NCBI GenBank assembly: GCA_963682175.1
Contig: OY821771.1
Span: forward strand, 26,494,201-26,558,200
Length of the DNA: 64,000 nt
Reading direction: 5' to 3'
DNA from: Triglochin maritima
Taxonomy: Eukaryota > Streptophyta > Magnoliopsida > Alismatales > Juncaginaceae
In this document: positions 22,207 to 33,699 of the stretch, piece after piece
How the letters are laid out: every line of letters starts with the position of its first letter
Numbering within the stretch: position 1 is the first letter of the stretch
Program-made: the position numbers and the translations under genes
Notes under the pieces: generated by a model
Database searches by the model: none
What the model was told of the DNA's origin: nothing
What the model saw: only the letters and a program-made list of their open reading frames with translations

Positions 22207-22548
22207 TTCTGTAACTGAAATCACCCTTTGTTATATTGCGATTTACTCTAAGTGAACTGTGAAATTATTTGCTCCAAATACTTTGTGCAAACTGGAGTGT
22301 GAACTTGAGTTTGTCTTCCTTCATGTCCAGCCAATCAAAATTGTGTATTTTGTCTAACCTATGATCATAAAACATGGAAATAACATTACAATAATTTAAG
22401 AATTCAAAAATACCCGATGATCATATAGAAAAAAACCTACCTCTCAGAATTATAATGCACAATAACTCCATTAATCTCTACTATACAATGTAACATACCC
22501 TAACATGAACACGAAAATGCCCTAAAATACCGTCCAATGTAACTGAGA

Positions 22549-23416
22549 CAGGTTGGGCGAGTTTCTGGAGCGCCAGGGAGCCCAGAATGTGCAGGACGGG
22601 ATGGGCACTGAGCACGATCGATTTATGCATCAGCACCCACCGAGTTTTGATGGCAGGAGTGCTCCTGAGGTAGCGGAGGACTGGGTCTTCAAGATGTTGA
22701 AGATCTTCCGAGCGATTGGAGTGGCCCCGGAGATGATGGTGGACCTCGCCACCTATTTGTTTGATGGCGAGGCCGCCAACTGGTGGAGGACTGTGTCCAC
22801 GGTAATGTTTGAGGACCGTGAGGGAGTCATCTGGGAGGAGTTTCTGGAGGTGTTACATGAGTAGTATTTTCCCCAGCACGTCAGGGATCGAAAGAGGGAA
22901 GACTTCATGTCGCTGGAGCAGAAGGAGATGACCCTGGAGAGTTATATCAGCAAGTTCAACGTGTTGGAGCGTTACTGCCCAGAGATCTGTGTGACCCCTG
23001 AGCAGTGGGTGAGGAAGTTCGTGAAGGGACTGAGACAGTCGCTCCGATCGCGTGTGATCAACAGTATGCCGCTGACCCTTGCAGATGTGGTGAAGCATGC
23101 TACCATCATAGAACAGGACCAGAGGGAGTGTCTTCAGGAGGCAGGGAGGGCACCAGTGAGCACCGGTAGCCGAGCAATCAGTCGTGGAGCAGGAAACCCG
23201 AGCAAGAGGCCCAGGTTTGATGGAGGAGGAACACATCAATCTGGAGCGTGCACTTTCTGTGGGAGGTTTCACCCAGGTCAGGAGTGCTTCAGACGCACTA
23301 TAGCTTGCATGGGGTACATGCAGTTGGGCCACTTCGTTCGGGAGTGCCCGAATAGGCAGCGAAAGCCTAGCAGGAAGTTTGGGCCACCAGTAGCGGGGAA
23401 GAGCGGAGGCAGCTGA
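22549..23416 (+). pseudogene. Gag relic of the degraded gypsy element
   Basis: The frame matches the gag of the minus-strand element from its coiled N-terminal part: FMHQHPPSFDGRSAPEVAEDWVF, then NWWRTVST and ERYCPEICVTPEQ. A TAG at 22862-22864 interrupts it. The zinc knuckle region (QLGHFVRECP) keeps the His and final Cys, but its first Cys pair is altered (ACMGYMQ). A TGA at 23414-23416 ends the frame before the protease. Confidence 0.85.
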
Positions 23417-23497
23417 TCCGTTGTTTCACCGGGGCAGGGCAGGAAGGCGGGGCGAGTCTTCACCATCCAGGCTGAGAAGGCGAGGGACAGCAACACC

Positions 23498-24500
23498 GTG
23501 GTGGAAGGCACTCTTTATGCTTCTGGTTCGGTTGCTCGTGTGTTGTTTGATTGTGGTGCCACTCACTCATTCATTTCGGAGAAGTTTGCTGGCGAGTTGG
23601 GTCGGACTCCTGTGCTGCTGACTGATTGTTTGGAGGTCAGCACGCCCAATGGAAGACTTCGACGTCATACTGGGGATGGACTGGCTGTCGTTGGTAGTTC
23701 CTGATCCTGAGACGAGGAGGTTGGAGGACATAGAGGTAGTGCAGGAGTTCCAAGATGTGTTTCCAGCAGATATTCCCGCATTACCGCCGCACCGAGAGAT
23801 CGAGTTTGGCATCGATTTGGTAGCGGGTACGACACCTTAGTCAAAGGCTCCGTACCGGATGTCATCTGCTGAGTTGACAGAGCTGAAGAAGCAGTTGCAT
23901 GAGTTGATGGACTTTGTGTTTTTTTGGCCTAGCGTTTCTCCTTGGGGAGAACCTGTGCTGTTTGTGAAGAAGAAGGATGGGTCGTTGTGGATGTGCATCG
24001 ACTATAGGATGCTGAATAAGGTTATCATTAGGAATTGGTACCATTTTCCTACGATCGAGGACCTATTTGATCAATTGTAGTCGACGAAGGTCTTCTCACA
24101 TATTGATCTGCGATCAGGATACCATCAGTTGAGGATCAGGGAGGCGGACGTCCAGAAGACAGCTTTTCGGACGCGGTACGGGCACTACAAGTTCTTGGTG
24201 ATGTCGTTTGGATTGACGAATGCACCTGCAACATTCATGGATCTGATGAACAAAACATTCCGTCCGTACCTCGACAGATTTGTCATTGTCTTCGTGGATG
24301 ACATTTTGGTGTACTCCGCAGACAGAGAGCAGCATGGTGAGCACCTGAGGATTGTGCTTGGCATCTTGAGAGATCAGTAACTCTATGCCAAGTACATGAA
24401 GTGCGAGTTTTGGTTGGATCAGGTAGCATTTCTGGAGCATATTGTGTCAGCAGATGGGGATTTCGGTAGATCCGGCGAAGGTTGAGGTTGCGACTTAGTG
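23498..24500 (+). pseudogene. Protease and reverse-transcriptase relic of the degraded gypsy element
   Basis: The protease motif [10 protein letters not shown] is present near 23550, but the part before LGMDWL (near 23665) is shortened and frame-shifted. After MDWLS about 60 residues present in the related element are missing. Stops follow at 23838 (TAG) and 24078 (TAG). RT blocks are [27 protein letters not shown] and [10 protein letters not shown] (near 24295), then a TAA near 24378 and a further frame change near 24460. The active-site VDD triad is intact, but no continuous enzyme can be made. Confidence 0.85.
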
Positions 24501-24537
24501 GAGGGCCCCGACGAGCGTAACCGAGATCAGGAGCTTC

Positions 24538-25908
24538 GTGGGACTGGTGGGGTATTACAGACGATTCATTCAAGATTTCTCCAGACTTGCTTCGCCGCTG
24601 ACAGCGTTGACACAGAAGAGTGTCAAGTTCGTTTGGTCCCAGAAGTGCGAGGACAACTTTCAGGAGCTGAAGAGGCGACCGACGACAGCACTGATTCTGA
24701 TGCTACCGAGTGGCAGTGGAGGCTATGTGATTTACAGTGACGCGTCAGCGATTGGCTTAGGCAGTGTACTGATACAACACAGGAAGGTGGTCATGTATGC
24801 TTTGAGGCAGCTGAAGGCGCACAAGAAAAACTACCCTACCCATGATTTGGAGTTAGCAGCGGTGGTTCATGCATTGAAGACCTGGCGACATTATCTTTAT
24901 GGAGAGCAGTTCGAGGTCTTCACGGATCATCAAAGCCTGAAGTATTTGTTTTCGCAGAAGGAGCTGAATATGAGGCAGCGCATACGACTCAAGTTCATTA
25001 AGGACTACAACTTCACCATCTCCTATCATCCGAGGAAGGTGAATTCTGTTGCGGTTGCGTTGAGCAGGAATGTGGAGGTGTCAGTTGCGAGTCTATGCAT
25101 TCAGGAGTGGAGGCTACTCGAGAAGTTGTCAGAGTGGAGGCCGTTCATGGAGCGCTCAGAGGGAGCAGTGATTGTTGGGCTTCTGGTGGAGCCGCAGACT
25201 GTCTCGTGTGTTGTTCAGGCTCAGCATGATGATGAGGAGTTAGCTGGTCTGCTATGGTTAGCTTCCAGAGATGGATTAGACTTCAGTGTGGGGGTTGATG
25301 GTGGTTTGAGGTTCAAGAGTCGGATCTGGGTGCCGAAGGCCGATAGGCTGAGAGATGACATCATGGAGGAGGCACACAGAGCTAGATACACCATTCACCC
25401 TGGGAGCACGAAGATATATAAGGACCTGCAGCTGAACTTCTGGTGGAAGGGCATGAAGAAGGACATTGCAGAGTTTGTAGACCGATGCTTAGTCTGTCAG
25501 CAAGTTAAGATTGAGCATCAGCGACCTGCAGGACCGATGCAGTGTATTGAGCTACCAGAGTGGAAGTGGGAGCACGTAAAGATGGATTTCGTCATTGGTC
25601 TGCCGAAGACGAGGAGATTCCACAACGCGATTTCGGTGATAGTCAATCGACTGACCAAGTCGGTGTACTTCTTAGCTATTAATACCACGTTGCCTTTGGA
25701 GGGTCTAGCTAGGTTGTACGTGGATGAGATAGTTAGGCTGCATGGAGTACCAGTGAGCATCATCTCTGATCGAGATCCCAGATTCACTTACAGATTTTGG
25801 GGGAGTCTGCAGCAGGCATTGGGTACGCGTCTGAGGTTAGTACAACGTTCCACCCGCAGACAGATGTTCAGTCAGAGAGGACGATTCAGACCGTGGAGGA
25901 TATGTTGA
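24538..25908 (+). pseudogene. RNase H and integrase N-terminal relic of the degraded gypsy element
   Basis: This is the longest open part, 456 codons. It starts at the RT connection (GYYRRFIQDFS), then RNase H with YSDAS, ELAAVVHALKTWRHYLYG and FTDHQSLKYLF. It continues into integrase: a HHCC-like zinc finger ending CLVCQQVK, WKWEHVKMDFVIGLP with the first catalytic Asp, and IISDRDPRFT with the second. It then goes out of frame near 25830. The residues I can check match active relatives, apart from NSVAVALSRN, where most have DALSRK. Confidence 0.85.
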
Positions 25909-26600
25909 GGGCATGCACCAAGGATTGGGCAGGACACTGGGACGAGCACTTGCCACTGATAGAGTTCGCCTACAACAACAGCTACCATTCTAGTATTGGG
26001 ATGGCACCGTATGAGGCGTTGTACGGGAGGCCTTGCAGATCACCGGTATGCTGGAGTGACGTGGGCGAGAGGCAGTTAGTGGGGCGAAAGCTTGTGGAGA
26101 TGTATGCAGAGAAGGTTGATGTGATCAAGAGGAGACTGGCCACAACACAGAGCAGGCAGAAGAGTTATGTTGATCGACGCAGACGTGTGTTGAGATTCGA
26201 GGTAGGTGACCATGTGTTTCTGCAAATTTTCCCATTCCGAGGAGAGATGAGGTTTGGGAAGAAGGGGAAGCTTAGTCCAAGGTACGTTGGACCGTTTGAG
26301 ATCCTCGACCGAGTTGGAGAGGTTGCCTACCAGATTGCGTTGCCACCGCAGTTGTCCGGTCTTTACAACGTCTTCTACGTGTCGATGCTGAGGAAGTACG
26401 TTGCTGATCAAGCTCATGTGATTGAGATAGCAGTCCCAGAGACTCAGCAGTACTTGTCTCTTGAGGAGAGACCAGTTGAGATAGTTGATCGCATGGATCA
26501 TCAGCTCATGAGGAGGACCATTCCGATGGTGAAGGTCAGGTGGCAGCATCATAGCGAGGGCGAGGCCACTTGGGAGATCGAGGAGGAAGTCATGAGATAG
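25797..26600 (+). pseudogene. Integrase C-terminal and chromodomain-like relic of the degraded gypsy element
   Basis: This overlaps the previous frame and continues the integrase: STTFHPQTDVQSERTIQTVEDMLRAC with the catalytic Glu, PLIEFAYNNSYHSSIGMAPYEALYGR, then KGKLSPRYVGPFEILDRVG and the chromodomain-like tail VKVRWQHHS/ATWEIEEEV. A TAG ends the frame at 26598-26600. It matches the remnant at 14092-14469 closely over the tail. Confidence 0.85.
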
Positions 26601-26667
26601 TATCCGGAGCTTTTTGGTGAGTAGCTTGTTTTGATTTCGGGATGAAATCCTTTTAAGGTGGGTGGAT

Positions 26668-28757
26668 TGTAATGTCCCTAAACGCAATTAGGGGTTAAGT
26701 GGTGATTAGGTGGTGGTTTGACTTGGCTTGGAGAGAGGAGGCATGAGAGGTATGGGTTGAGGTGAGGGTGGTAAGGTGAGGTGATGGGGCGTGGGTAGGG
26801 GATGGTGTAGGGGATGGGTGTGGATTGGGTTTGGGTTTTAAGGAGAAAACCAACCCATTTCTTCTTCTTCTTCCTTATTTTCTTCCTTCCACCACATCAC
26901 TCACCTTTTCCGGCGGCATTGGAGGACGAAGCTCGAGTGGTCGGTGACAAGGGCGGACGATCGATCCCGGCATGAGGCATTCAGAGGTTGGCGCGCGAGG
27001 AGGTCCCAGAGACGACGTTGCACGAGCACGGCTCCAGCGAGTTTCGTCGTCTGGGAAGGTATGCCGGGTTATTTGTGTGTTTTTATTGCTCACCCACGTA
27101 TGGGTGATGTGTTGGTCGGTTGCGGGAAGTCGAAGACCTCACCGGCGACGTTCTTGGCGTAAATCCTTGGCCAACGCAAGGTTGCAGACGACCAACAGTC
27201 GACTGGTTCCTTCGGGTGGTCGACCGATGTAATGTTTTTTGCCCGACTTTAACCAACACCGATCGGACGATGCCTTGTGGCGCTCGACTGGTAGTGCATT
27301 GTGTTGGTGGGTCGGGGTTGCCTGTTGGATTTCGGTCTACCAGTTCTATGTTTTCGTTCGACCGGAACCTAAGTGTACTTGATTATTATGCATGATTGTT
27401 CGACCGATTTTTGGTATGTGTTCGGCCGATATATCACTTAGAACTGCTAGGATGCCCTGGTAGTTTTCGGTCGACCGGGACCCCTGAGTAAGTCGACCGT
27501 TAGTATTGATTGATGTTGACCAGACTCCGGATTTTGACCACGTATCGGTCGACCATTTGTGCACAGAACTGAATTCCCAGTCCTTTTAGGATGCCAACTT
27601 TGTCCACGGAAACCCGTGTCCTCGCCTAGTGCATGAGTCGAGAGGTGACGGTGGGCGTGTTACGTGTGCTTGCCCAGGGACCGCCGTGTAGAAGAGTGTG
27701 GGTGTTTGGGACATGTCACCTCCGTGTATGGATTATGACTTGATGTGATGGATAGATGGACTCATTGTCTTGTAGCAGGCCTGAGGGATCGCGAATCCCA
27801 ATGTATGATGTCGTGCGGGCACGCAACTGTCGTTGGGTGAAGTGACTACCGGCCTGGATGGCTACGGAGGTCGCTGCTCTGCTTTTATAGCGGCGAAGTT
27901 GGTGTTTGCGGCTCGTGGAGCCTGATGACCCTGCGGACTTCGGTACGAACCCGTCCGATGTTGTGCCGGACGTATGTCGGACCACCAATGTTGTGTCGGT
28001 GATGCCGTCGATGTTGTTCCGGCGATGATGGGTCGATGTTGTTCCGGCCATGATGTTTGTTGGGCCGATGTTGTTCCGGCTATGTTTTCCTCAGTTGGGC
28101 ACCTACTGAGATGATGATTGATGGACCGACCGAGCGACGGTTCCGTTGGGGTGGTTTGGTCCATGAAGTTACAGATCTGTTTATTATGGCGCAGACCTGG
28201 CGGATGCCCCTTGCCGAACCCCATGTTTAGTGTAGCCACGTGTGGGGAGCGTCACGTCTTGTTCCGCTAGACCGTATGTGCCTACGGTAGGTCTCCTTGG
28301 GAGACCCGATAATGATTGTCGGACTGATGTCCCGTGTTACCCTTCGGGGGAACTATTTTCCTTACTGCTGATGACATGACATGCTACTAGTATGATAGAT
28401 TTATTTGTACTACTGCATGCATATAGGTGAGCTTGGCATACGGGGTTTCCTTCTGGAAACTCAAGCATTGTTGTTGCATGTTTTATTTCAGGAACACAGT
28501 AGGTCCAGTTGGGTGGTGACAGCGGCCGCGTGCATTTTGGGATCAGATCCTCTCGTTCGGACCACTGAGGTCGACATGATTACTTTTATCTCCTTTTGTT
28601 ATATCTGATGTAATCGTGTAGTTTTTTGACAAACTCTGATGTAATATGGTGCACCACTTGGATGTTTTTATGAGAAGCAACAGTCTCGTCTTTTGATTAT
28701 TGGTCTCTGATTTCTTGATGATAAATTTTAAATTTTCCGTTGTTTCGGGATGTTACA
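26668..28757 (+). repeat. 3' LTR of the degraded gypsy element
   Basis: The LTR runs from TGTAATGTCCC to GGGATGTTACA, 2,090 bp. It has TTTTAAGGAG near 26837 as a TATA-like site, a donor GGAAG|GTATGCC at 27059, a decayed palindrome array (27190-27555), a second motif GATGTTGTTCCGGC repeated about five times (27957-28080), the stem-loop GGGTTTCC/GGAAACTC (28443-28462) and an acceptor TTATTTCAG ending at 28491. The order of parts is the same as in the other gypsy-type LTRs here. Confidence 0.85.
27190..27555. repeat. Decayed CGGTCGACCG array in the 3' LTR
   Basis: One perfect copy (near 27467) and about ten one- or two-base variants (GGTCGACCGAT, GTTCGACCGG, GTCGACCGTT, CGGTCGACCA) show an array in decay, consistent with the age of the element. 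Confidence 0.8.
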
Positions 28758-30459
28758 TTTGGTACTACACCCATTTGGAGTATGATGGGTCCTGAGGTAA
28801 ATCCAAGTACGAGAATGGGTAACTTGAGAAATACTCATTATAATTTAAACTTTAAAGAAACAACACATGGAAAGGAGCAATAAAACCTCTATAGAAACAT
28901 AGGATAATTGCAAAGAAGCAAGAATAACCTTCATTTAATAAAAGAATATTAATGAAGCTCAAGTAACAACTAAGAGCTTTCAAAGTGGATGAACAAAAAA
29001 GAACAAAAGTAAGTGTGGTGTATAAATACAAATGAAAGTGTTGAATGAACCTTGCAGCGTAGTCAAAGTGTTGAATAAGATATGGTTTTGTTTAGTTGTG
29101 TTATTTTAGTGTTTGTTAGTCAATATACTTTCATTTGAGGTGCAATTTTCTATGGGAGATCGAACTTTGAGGTTTGGAAAGTGGGTATTTTCGATAAAGT
29201 GGCTGGGTTATTTGGGTTTGAAGGTGGGTTATTTCGAAGCAAGCTGAGGTGTGAACTTCAATTTGTCGTTGTCAAGGTAGAACGAGTCAAAGCTTGAGTC
29301 AGGGTGGACATCTATAGGATATGTGTTGGTAAAATCACAATATATGTCGTTTTCAGGAAAAAAGCTAATGCATAGTAATGAACAATGATGAAGTTGCACC
29401 CACAAACATAATATGCACCCAAAAAACATAAGATGCCTCAATAAACATAACAAACATGAAAGAGAGCATAAAATGCAACAAATGAAGAAACAACCAAAAC
29501 ATTTGTGCAATGAATCCACTCTGAAGGTAGAATGAAGCAATAAATCATGACTTTAATGAAGCATCATGAAGCACAAAACACCATAGAAGAAGGGAGAATG
29601 GACAAATTGTAGTAGATGGCAACCCCATAAATGAAGCATGTAAATCTGGCTCCTCGGCCTTCACATGCACCACTTGGCGTTGATCACCTTCACCGCCAAA
29701 CACAACCCTTCATCCAAACTCAACCAAAACCCATCCAAAGATTCCATTTTCACCCTTCCACCTCTAGAGACCAAAAAAGAAGAAATTAAAATTTTACGAT
29801 AAGTTCCACATGAAAACCGAGAAAAAATCACTCTTTAAAACCAACAAATGGAAAACAAATTTGAACCCATTTCTCGAAACAAACCACCCAATTTTGACCG
29901 AATTAACAATTACACACCCATAAAATCCGACCTTTACGGATGAAAACCTCAAAAAAGTTTAAGACTCAATTTTTTCTTCTCTTCAAAGCCACAATACGAA
30001 TCTAGCCCATTTCCTGAAAGAAATCCAAAGCCCCTTTTCCACTGAATCAACCCATAAAATTCCAATTTATACTATCAAAACTCCAAAGAAAAGGCTAAAA
30101 AACCCAAGATAAATTACCATAAAGTAATAATATTAAACTTGAAAAACACAACCAGACCTGACTAAATTACAAATGGGGTTAGCTTTCAATTTTAGTCTCA
30201 GTACCATATATTTCTACCGAATAAAAGTTTTAAAAGTCAAACAATATAAATCACACCTTGATTAGGGTCAGCCAAACATGCTTCAAGTGGAATGTTAAAT
30301 AGAAATATTTTTATAACCATTCCAATACTCCATTAAATAATTAAGCATACACGTTATTCATCTTATAAAAAAACTCACTGTAATCAGAATGGGATAAGAC
30401 TCACTTCGACAACTTTTCACCGGACTCAAGATCAAGATGATATAACAAAACACTTTTAC
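28758..30459. other. AT-rich stretch with nothing recognised
   Basis: Apart from a short piece near 28790 related to the repeat at 21188-21925, I see no coding block, element end or RNA gene here. Confidence 0.6.
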
Positions 30460-30897
30460 TGTAACATCCCCGAACAGCGGAAAATTTAAACTTTTTAAAT
30501 CATAAGAAACACGTGGACAAACCATCAAGAGTGGGGACATTACTGAAAGAAATACATAAATAAGTCTGGTGCACCAGAATACAATACGAGTTTGTCAAAA
30601 GAGTGATTACATTACAACACGAAACACAAGGTACATGTAATCACGACAACCTAAAAGTAGGCAGACGACAGGATCCAGTCCCAAAGTGCAATCTCCCTCG
30701 ATCACCACCCGCCGGAACCTAACGCGGTCCTGAAAAAGATGCAACAACAATGCCTGAGTTTCCATAAGGAAACCCCGTATGACAAGCTCACCTATATGCC
30801 CTAACATACTAGTATAGCATGGCATGGAATACAAAGCAGTAAAACAACAACGCCACCAAGGGCCAAACCGGACATCCGTCCCGCGATCGTTCCCGTT

Positions 30898-31480
30898 GCC
30901 ACACAGGCCCCGCGGTCTACAATCGCCACCGCTGCCACACAGGCCTCACGGTCCGCAACATCGCCGTCGCCACACAGGCCCCACGGTCCACAAACACCGG
31001 TACCACACAGGCCACACGGTCCAACCTCACCGCCGCCACACAGGCCGCACGGTCCAAACATCGGGTCTCCGTAGAGACCTACCGTAGGCACATACGGTCT
31101 AACGGACAATACGCAACGCATCCCCACACGCGACTACACAAGCCAAGGGATCGGTGAGGACGCATTCGCACTTCCGCGCAAGGTAGAAATCAGATCTGAA
31201 TACATCGTGGTCCACCACCACCACACCAACGGAGCCGTCGCTCAGGTCGGTCCATCAACCGGCGCCACACAGACCGCACGGGATATCACTCGATAGGTGC
31301 CCAATCGAGCTACCTGCCGGAACACATCATCGGCAGTCCATCGCCGCAACCACACAGGCTACGCGCGATCCTCCCTGCCGCCACACAGACCGCACAGGGG
31401 CCCTCCCGCCGCCACACAGGCCGCACGACACGTGCAATAACTGCCATCAAGGCCAGTCGAACATATCCGCCACACATGGC
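30898..31480. repeat. Second short-motif array in the solo LTR (GCCACACAGGCC unit)
   Basis: The motif GCCACACAGGCC, often followed by GCACGGTCC, occurs about ten times: near 30898, 30934, 30969, 31002, 31034, 31263, 31350, 31380, 31410 and 31469. Intervening sequence is variable. It sits in the same place as the unrelated nine-copy array of the LTR at 4424-9603. Confidence 0.85.
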
Positions 31481-31945
31481 CAGACAATCGACAGATCCGA
31501 ACCGAAGTCCGCAGGGTCAACGAGCTCCACGTGCAACACCAACTCCGGCTCCAACTGAGCAGGGTCGCGACCTCCGTCACCGTCAATAGGCTGGTACCTC
31601 TCTGGACCTCCGTCGCCAATCCTGGCCGGTAGTCTCTGTGCCTCCGTAGCCATCGGCCGGTAGTCACTGCACCTGTCGGCAGTTGCGTGTTGCTGAAGCA
31701 ATGGGATCCGTAATCCCTCAGGCCGCTACTCTAACGCGAGTCAAACGATCCACCAGATATAGTCACGATCCATACACGGAGGTGACGCGTTCCGGACACC
31801 CACACTCTTCCACACGGCGGTCCCTGGGCAGGCACGCATAACGCGCCCACCGTCACCTCCCGGCTCACGCACAAGGCGAGGACACGGGTTTCCGTGGACA
31901 GAGTTGGCATCCTAAGTGGAACCAGGAATCCTGTCCTGTGCAAAA

Positions 31946-32428
31946 CGGTCGACCGAAAGAGACACGGTCGACCGTTTTCCTCAAGGGAATTCGGTCAACC
32001 GAAGTGACAAACGGTCGACCGCTTCCACAAGGGAATCGGTCGACCGAAAGTGACAACTCGGTCGACCGTTTCCACAAGGGAATCGGTCGACCGAAGCGTC
32101 TGTCACGGTCGAACAATTTGCGCAGCACATAAATCCCAACGGTCTACCGAAGGTCTAAAACCGGTCGACCGAACAAGGTCAAAATCCGGAGTCTGGTCAA
32201 CACTCAAAACGAATCTATCGGTCGACCGACTCAGGGGTCTCGGTCGACCGAACACTTACAGGGTCAACCTAATATTTTCTATGTCATCAAACGGTCGACC
32301 GAAGCTTACGTATCCTACCGGTACACTCAAGTTCCGGTCGACCGAACGAGGGATGCGGTCGACCGAAACACGACAGACAGTGAAAATACACCACGATCGG
32401 TCGACCGTCCAAGGGACCCGGTCGACCG
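31946..32428. repeat. CGGTCGACCG palindrome array of the solo LTR, the densest in the window
   Basis: Fourteen perfect copies lie in about 480 bp, from 31946 to 32428, with four one-base variants. Most are followed or preceded by A/T runs such as AAACGGTCGACCGAAA. Confidence 0.92.
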
Positions 32429-32930
32429 ACAGACGTCTTCAACCTCGCGCCAGCCGAGGTTTTGACGTCGAAACTCGTCGCCGGCGAGGCCTCCGACCTC
32501 GCGATACCGACCCCAACCTCACCCCAACATGGGTGATCAACTAAGGCCTCTAATGCAAGAACTTGGCATACCTCTTCGCAAGAACGACGACTTCGACGGA
32601 GAAATCCGGAGCTCACACGACCACGCCTCCGACAGCAACTTCACTCACGTCCTCCTTGCACCGCACCACACCCAACACTTCTTGCTTCACGCGCACCTTC
32701 TCCACCAACTCAGCAGCCACCAAGGAAGAGGAAGGAATGGGTGGAGAGGAGGAAATGAAGAAAGGAAGAAGGAAGGAAAAGAGAAGAAGAAACCCTTAAA
32801 ACCCCTCTCCTTACTACAGTGCACGCCCTTTCACCTTCCCATGCAACTCCTGCTCATTTACCTTCCCCATGCCAACCACACCCTTAAACCCGGATTAACC
32901 CTAAACCAGGGTTAGGGTTCTAACATTTAC

Positions 32931-33335
32931 AACTTTTTATTAAGAGGCTATTATAGTAGGCTAACTAAAAGGTCTAGTACGTAACCGCCACCAACAGCAG
33001 CAAATGCTAAAAAATTGGGAGATTCAAGGAAGGCATATCAAACCAGGGATCAGACATTCATACAAAACAGTAAGTAAGCAAATCAGGCTTTTCGGATCGT
33101 CTCTTGGGAAATTAACCTTTATTACATTCTTTGAAAGAGACTAAACAATGATTATTTGTTACATACACATAGATTCAACAAATGAATACAATTCTATACG
33201 TATGGCTTGCATTAATGTAGCCATTAAATTTTCAACACAACCAAACAATAAAGAACAAAATGCAATTAGTTCCCATCCGACTACTATAATTGACTGCCCA
33301 AAAATCGAGTCAAAGTTAGTAGAAAAATTGTGACT
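32931..33335. other. Short intergenic stretch, nothing recognised
   Basis: AT-rich sequence between the solo LTR and the small-peptide gene; it probably holds the 3' UTR of that minus-strand gene. Confidence 0.5.
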
Positions 33336-33563
33336 TCAAGGACATGGTTTTCCATTATTAGCAGAGCCATTTGTGCAACCTGAAGGACCTGAAGGTAAAC
33401 CTCCTTGTGGAAGCTGCTGAAATATCAAGGGTCCGTCGAGCTTTATTAACCAAGCATGTACTCCATCAAGGACTCTGGCCTCACCCAACCGTATCGACCC
33501 CATCATTATAGATAAACACAGAAGCACCACGATTAACGATTTGATCGTTCCTTGAGAATTCAT
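33336..33563 (-). CDS. Small secreted peptide with C-terminal SGPS motif (PIP/PIPL-like candidate)
   Basis: A single-exon frame of 75 codons starts at the ATG at plus position 33563; the frame also runs upstream, but from a non-ATG codon. Residues about 8-29 form a hydrophobic signal segment (IKSLIVVLLCLSIMMGSIRL) ending at GEAR, a plausible cleavage site. The mature part is about 45 residues and ends in GLPSGPSGCTNGSANNGKPC plus a final Pro. A Ser-Gly-Pro-Ser core near the C terminus is the hallmark of plant PIP/PIPL signalling peptides, which act outside the cell through receptor kinases. The two Cys in the tail are not typical of PIP1 itself, so a related Cys-containing peptide family is possible. 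A TATA box lies about 100 bp upstream. No frame damage is seen. The receptor and role cannot be told from sequence. Confidence 0.7.
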   Translation of the reverse strand: MNSQGTIKSLIVVLLCLSIMMGSIRLGEARVLDGVHAWLIKLDGPLIFQQLPQGGLPSGPSGCTNGSANNGKPCP

Positions 33564-33660
33564 GTTGCGGAATATTTGCAAACAGAGTGTCGTTGAATGG
33601 AGAGAAAAAGAAAAGAATGAAATGGATATTCTCGAGTAAGAGGATTTGAGTATCTAGCTC

Positions 33661-33668
33661 TATATATA
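33661..33668 (-). promoter_or_regulatory. TATA box of the small-peptide gene
   Basis: TATATATA lies 98 bp before the ATG on the minus strand, in a TCTATATATAGAGC context. The implied 5' UTR of about 60-70 bases is pyrimidine-rich, as is common for plant genes. Confidence 0.6.
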
Positions 33669-33699
33669 GAGACTATATGTTGTTTGATTTTGACTAGAG

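Larger units (their letters stand above)
22547..28757 (+). mobile_element. Degraded Ty3/gypsy chromovirus-like element, 5'-truncated, with 3' LTR
   Basis: Plus-strand gag, protease, RT, RNase H and integrase relics (22549-26600) are followed by a purine-rich tract (AAGGTGGGTGGA, 26655-26666) and a 3' LTR (26668-28757). No 5' LTR or primer site precedes the gag relic; homology starts abruptly near 22547. The proteins are close relatives of those in the minus-strand element at 12066-18804, but this copy retains RNase H and integrase and has many stops and frameshifts. Confidence 0.85.
30460..32925 (-). mobile_element. Gypsy-type solo LTR, minus orientation, TSD TTTAC
   Basis: This 2,466-bp LTR reads TGTAACATCCCC ... 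GGTTCTAACA on the plus strand and is flanked by TTTAC at 30455-30459 and 32926-32930. On the minus strand it has TTTTAAGGG (plus near 32797) as a TATA-like site, a donor AAGAG|GTATGCC at 32571, a dense palindrome array (31946-32428), a second motif array (30898-31480), the stem-loop GGGTTTCC/GGAAACTC (30756-30775) and an acceptor TTTTTCAG ending at 30730. No internal genes are present. Confidence 0.92.

Noticed and set aside
22490..22546. TGTAACATACCC as the start of a 5' LTR for the degraded gypsy element
   Set aside because: Only a few bases resemble the LTR, and there is no LTR body or primer site between it and the gag relic.
31946..32428. Regularly repeated short element resembling a CRISPR array
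   Set aside because: Repeats are only 10 bp, palindromic, degenerate and irregularly spaced, lie in retrotransposon LTRs of a plant, and no cas-like gene is present.
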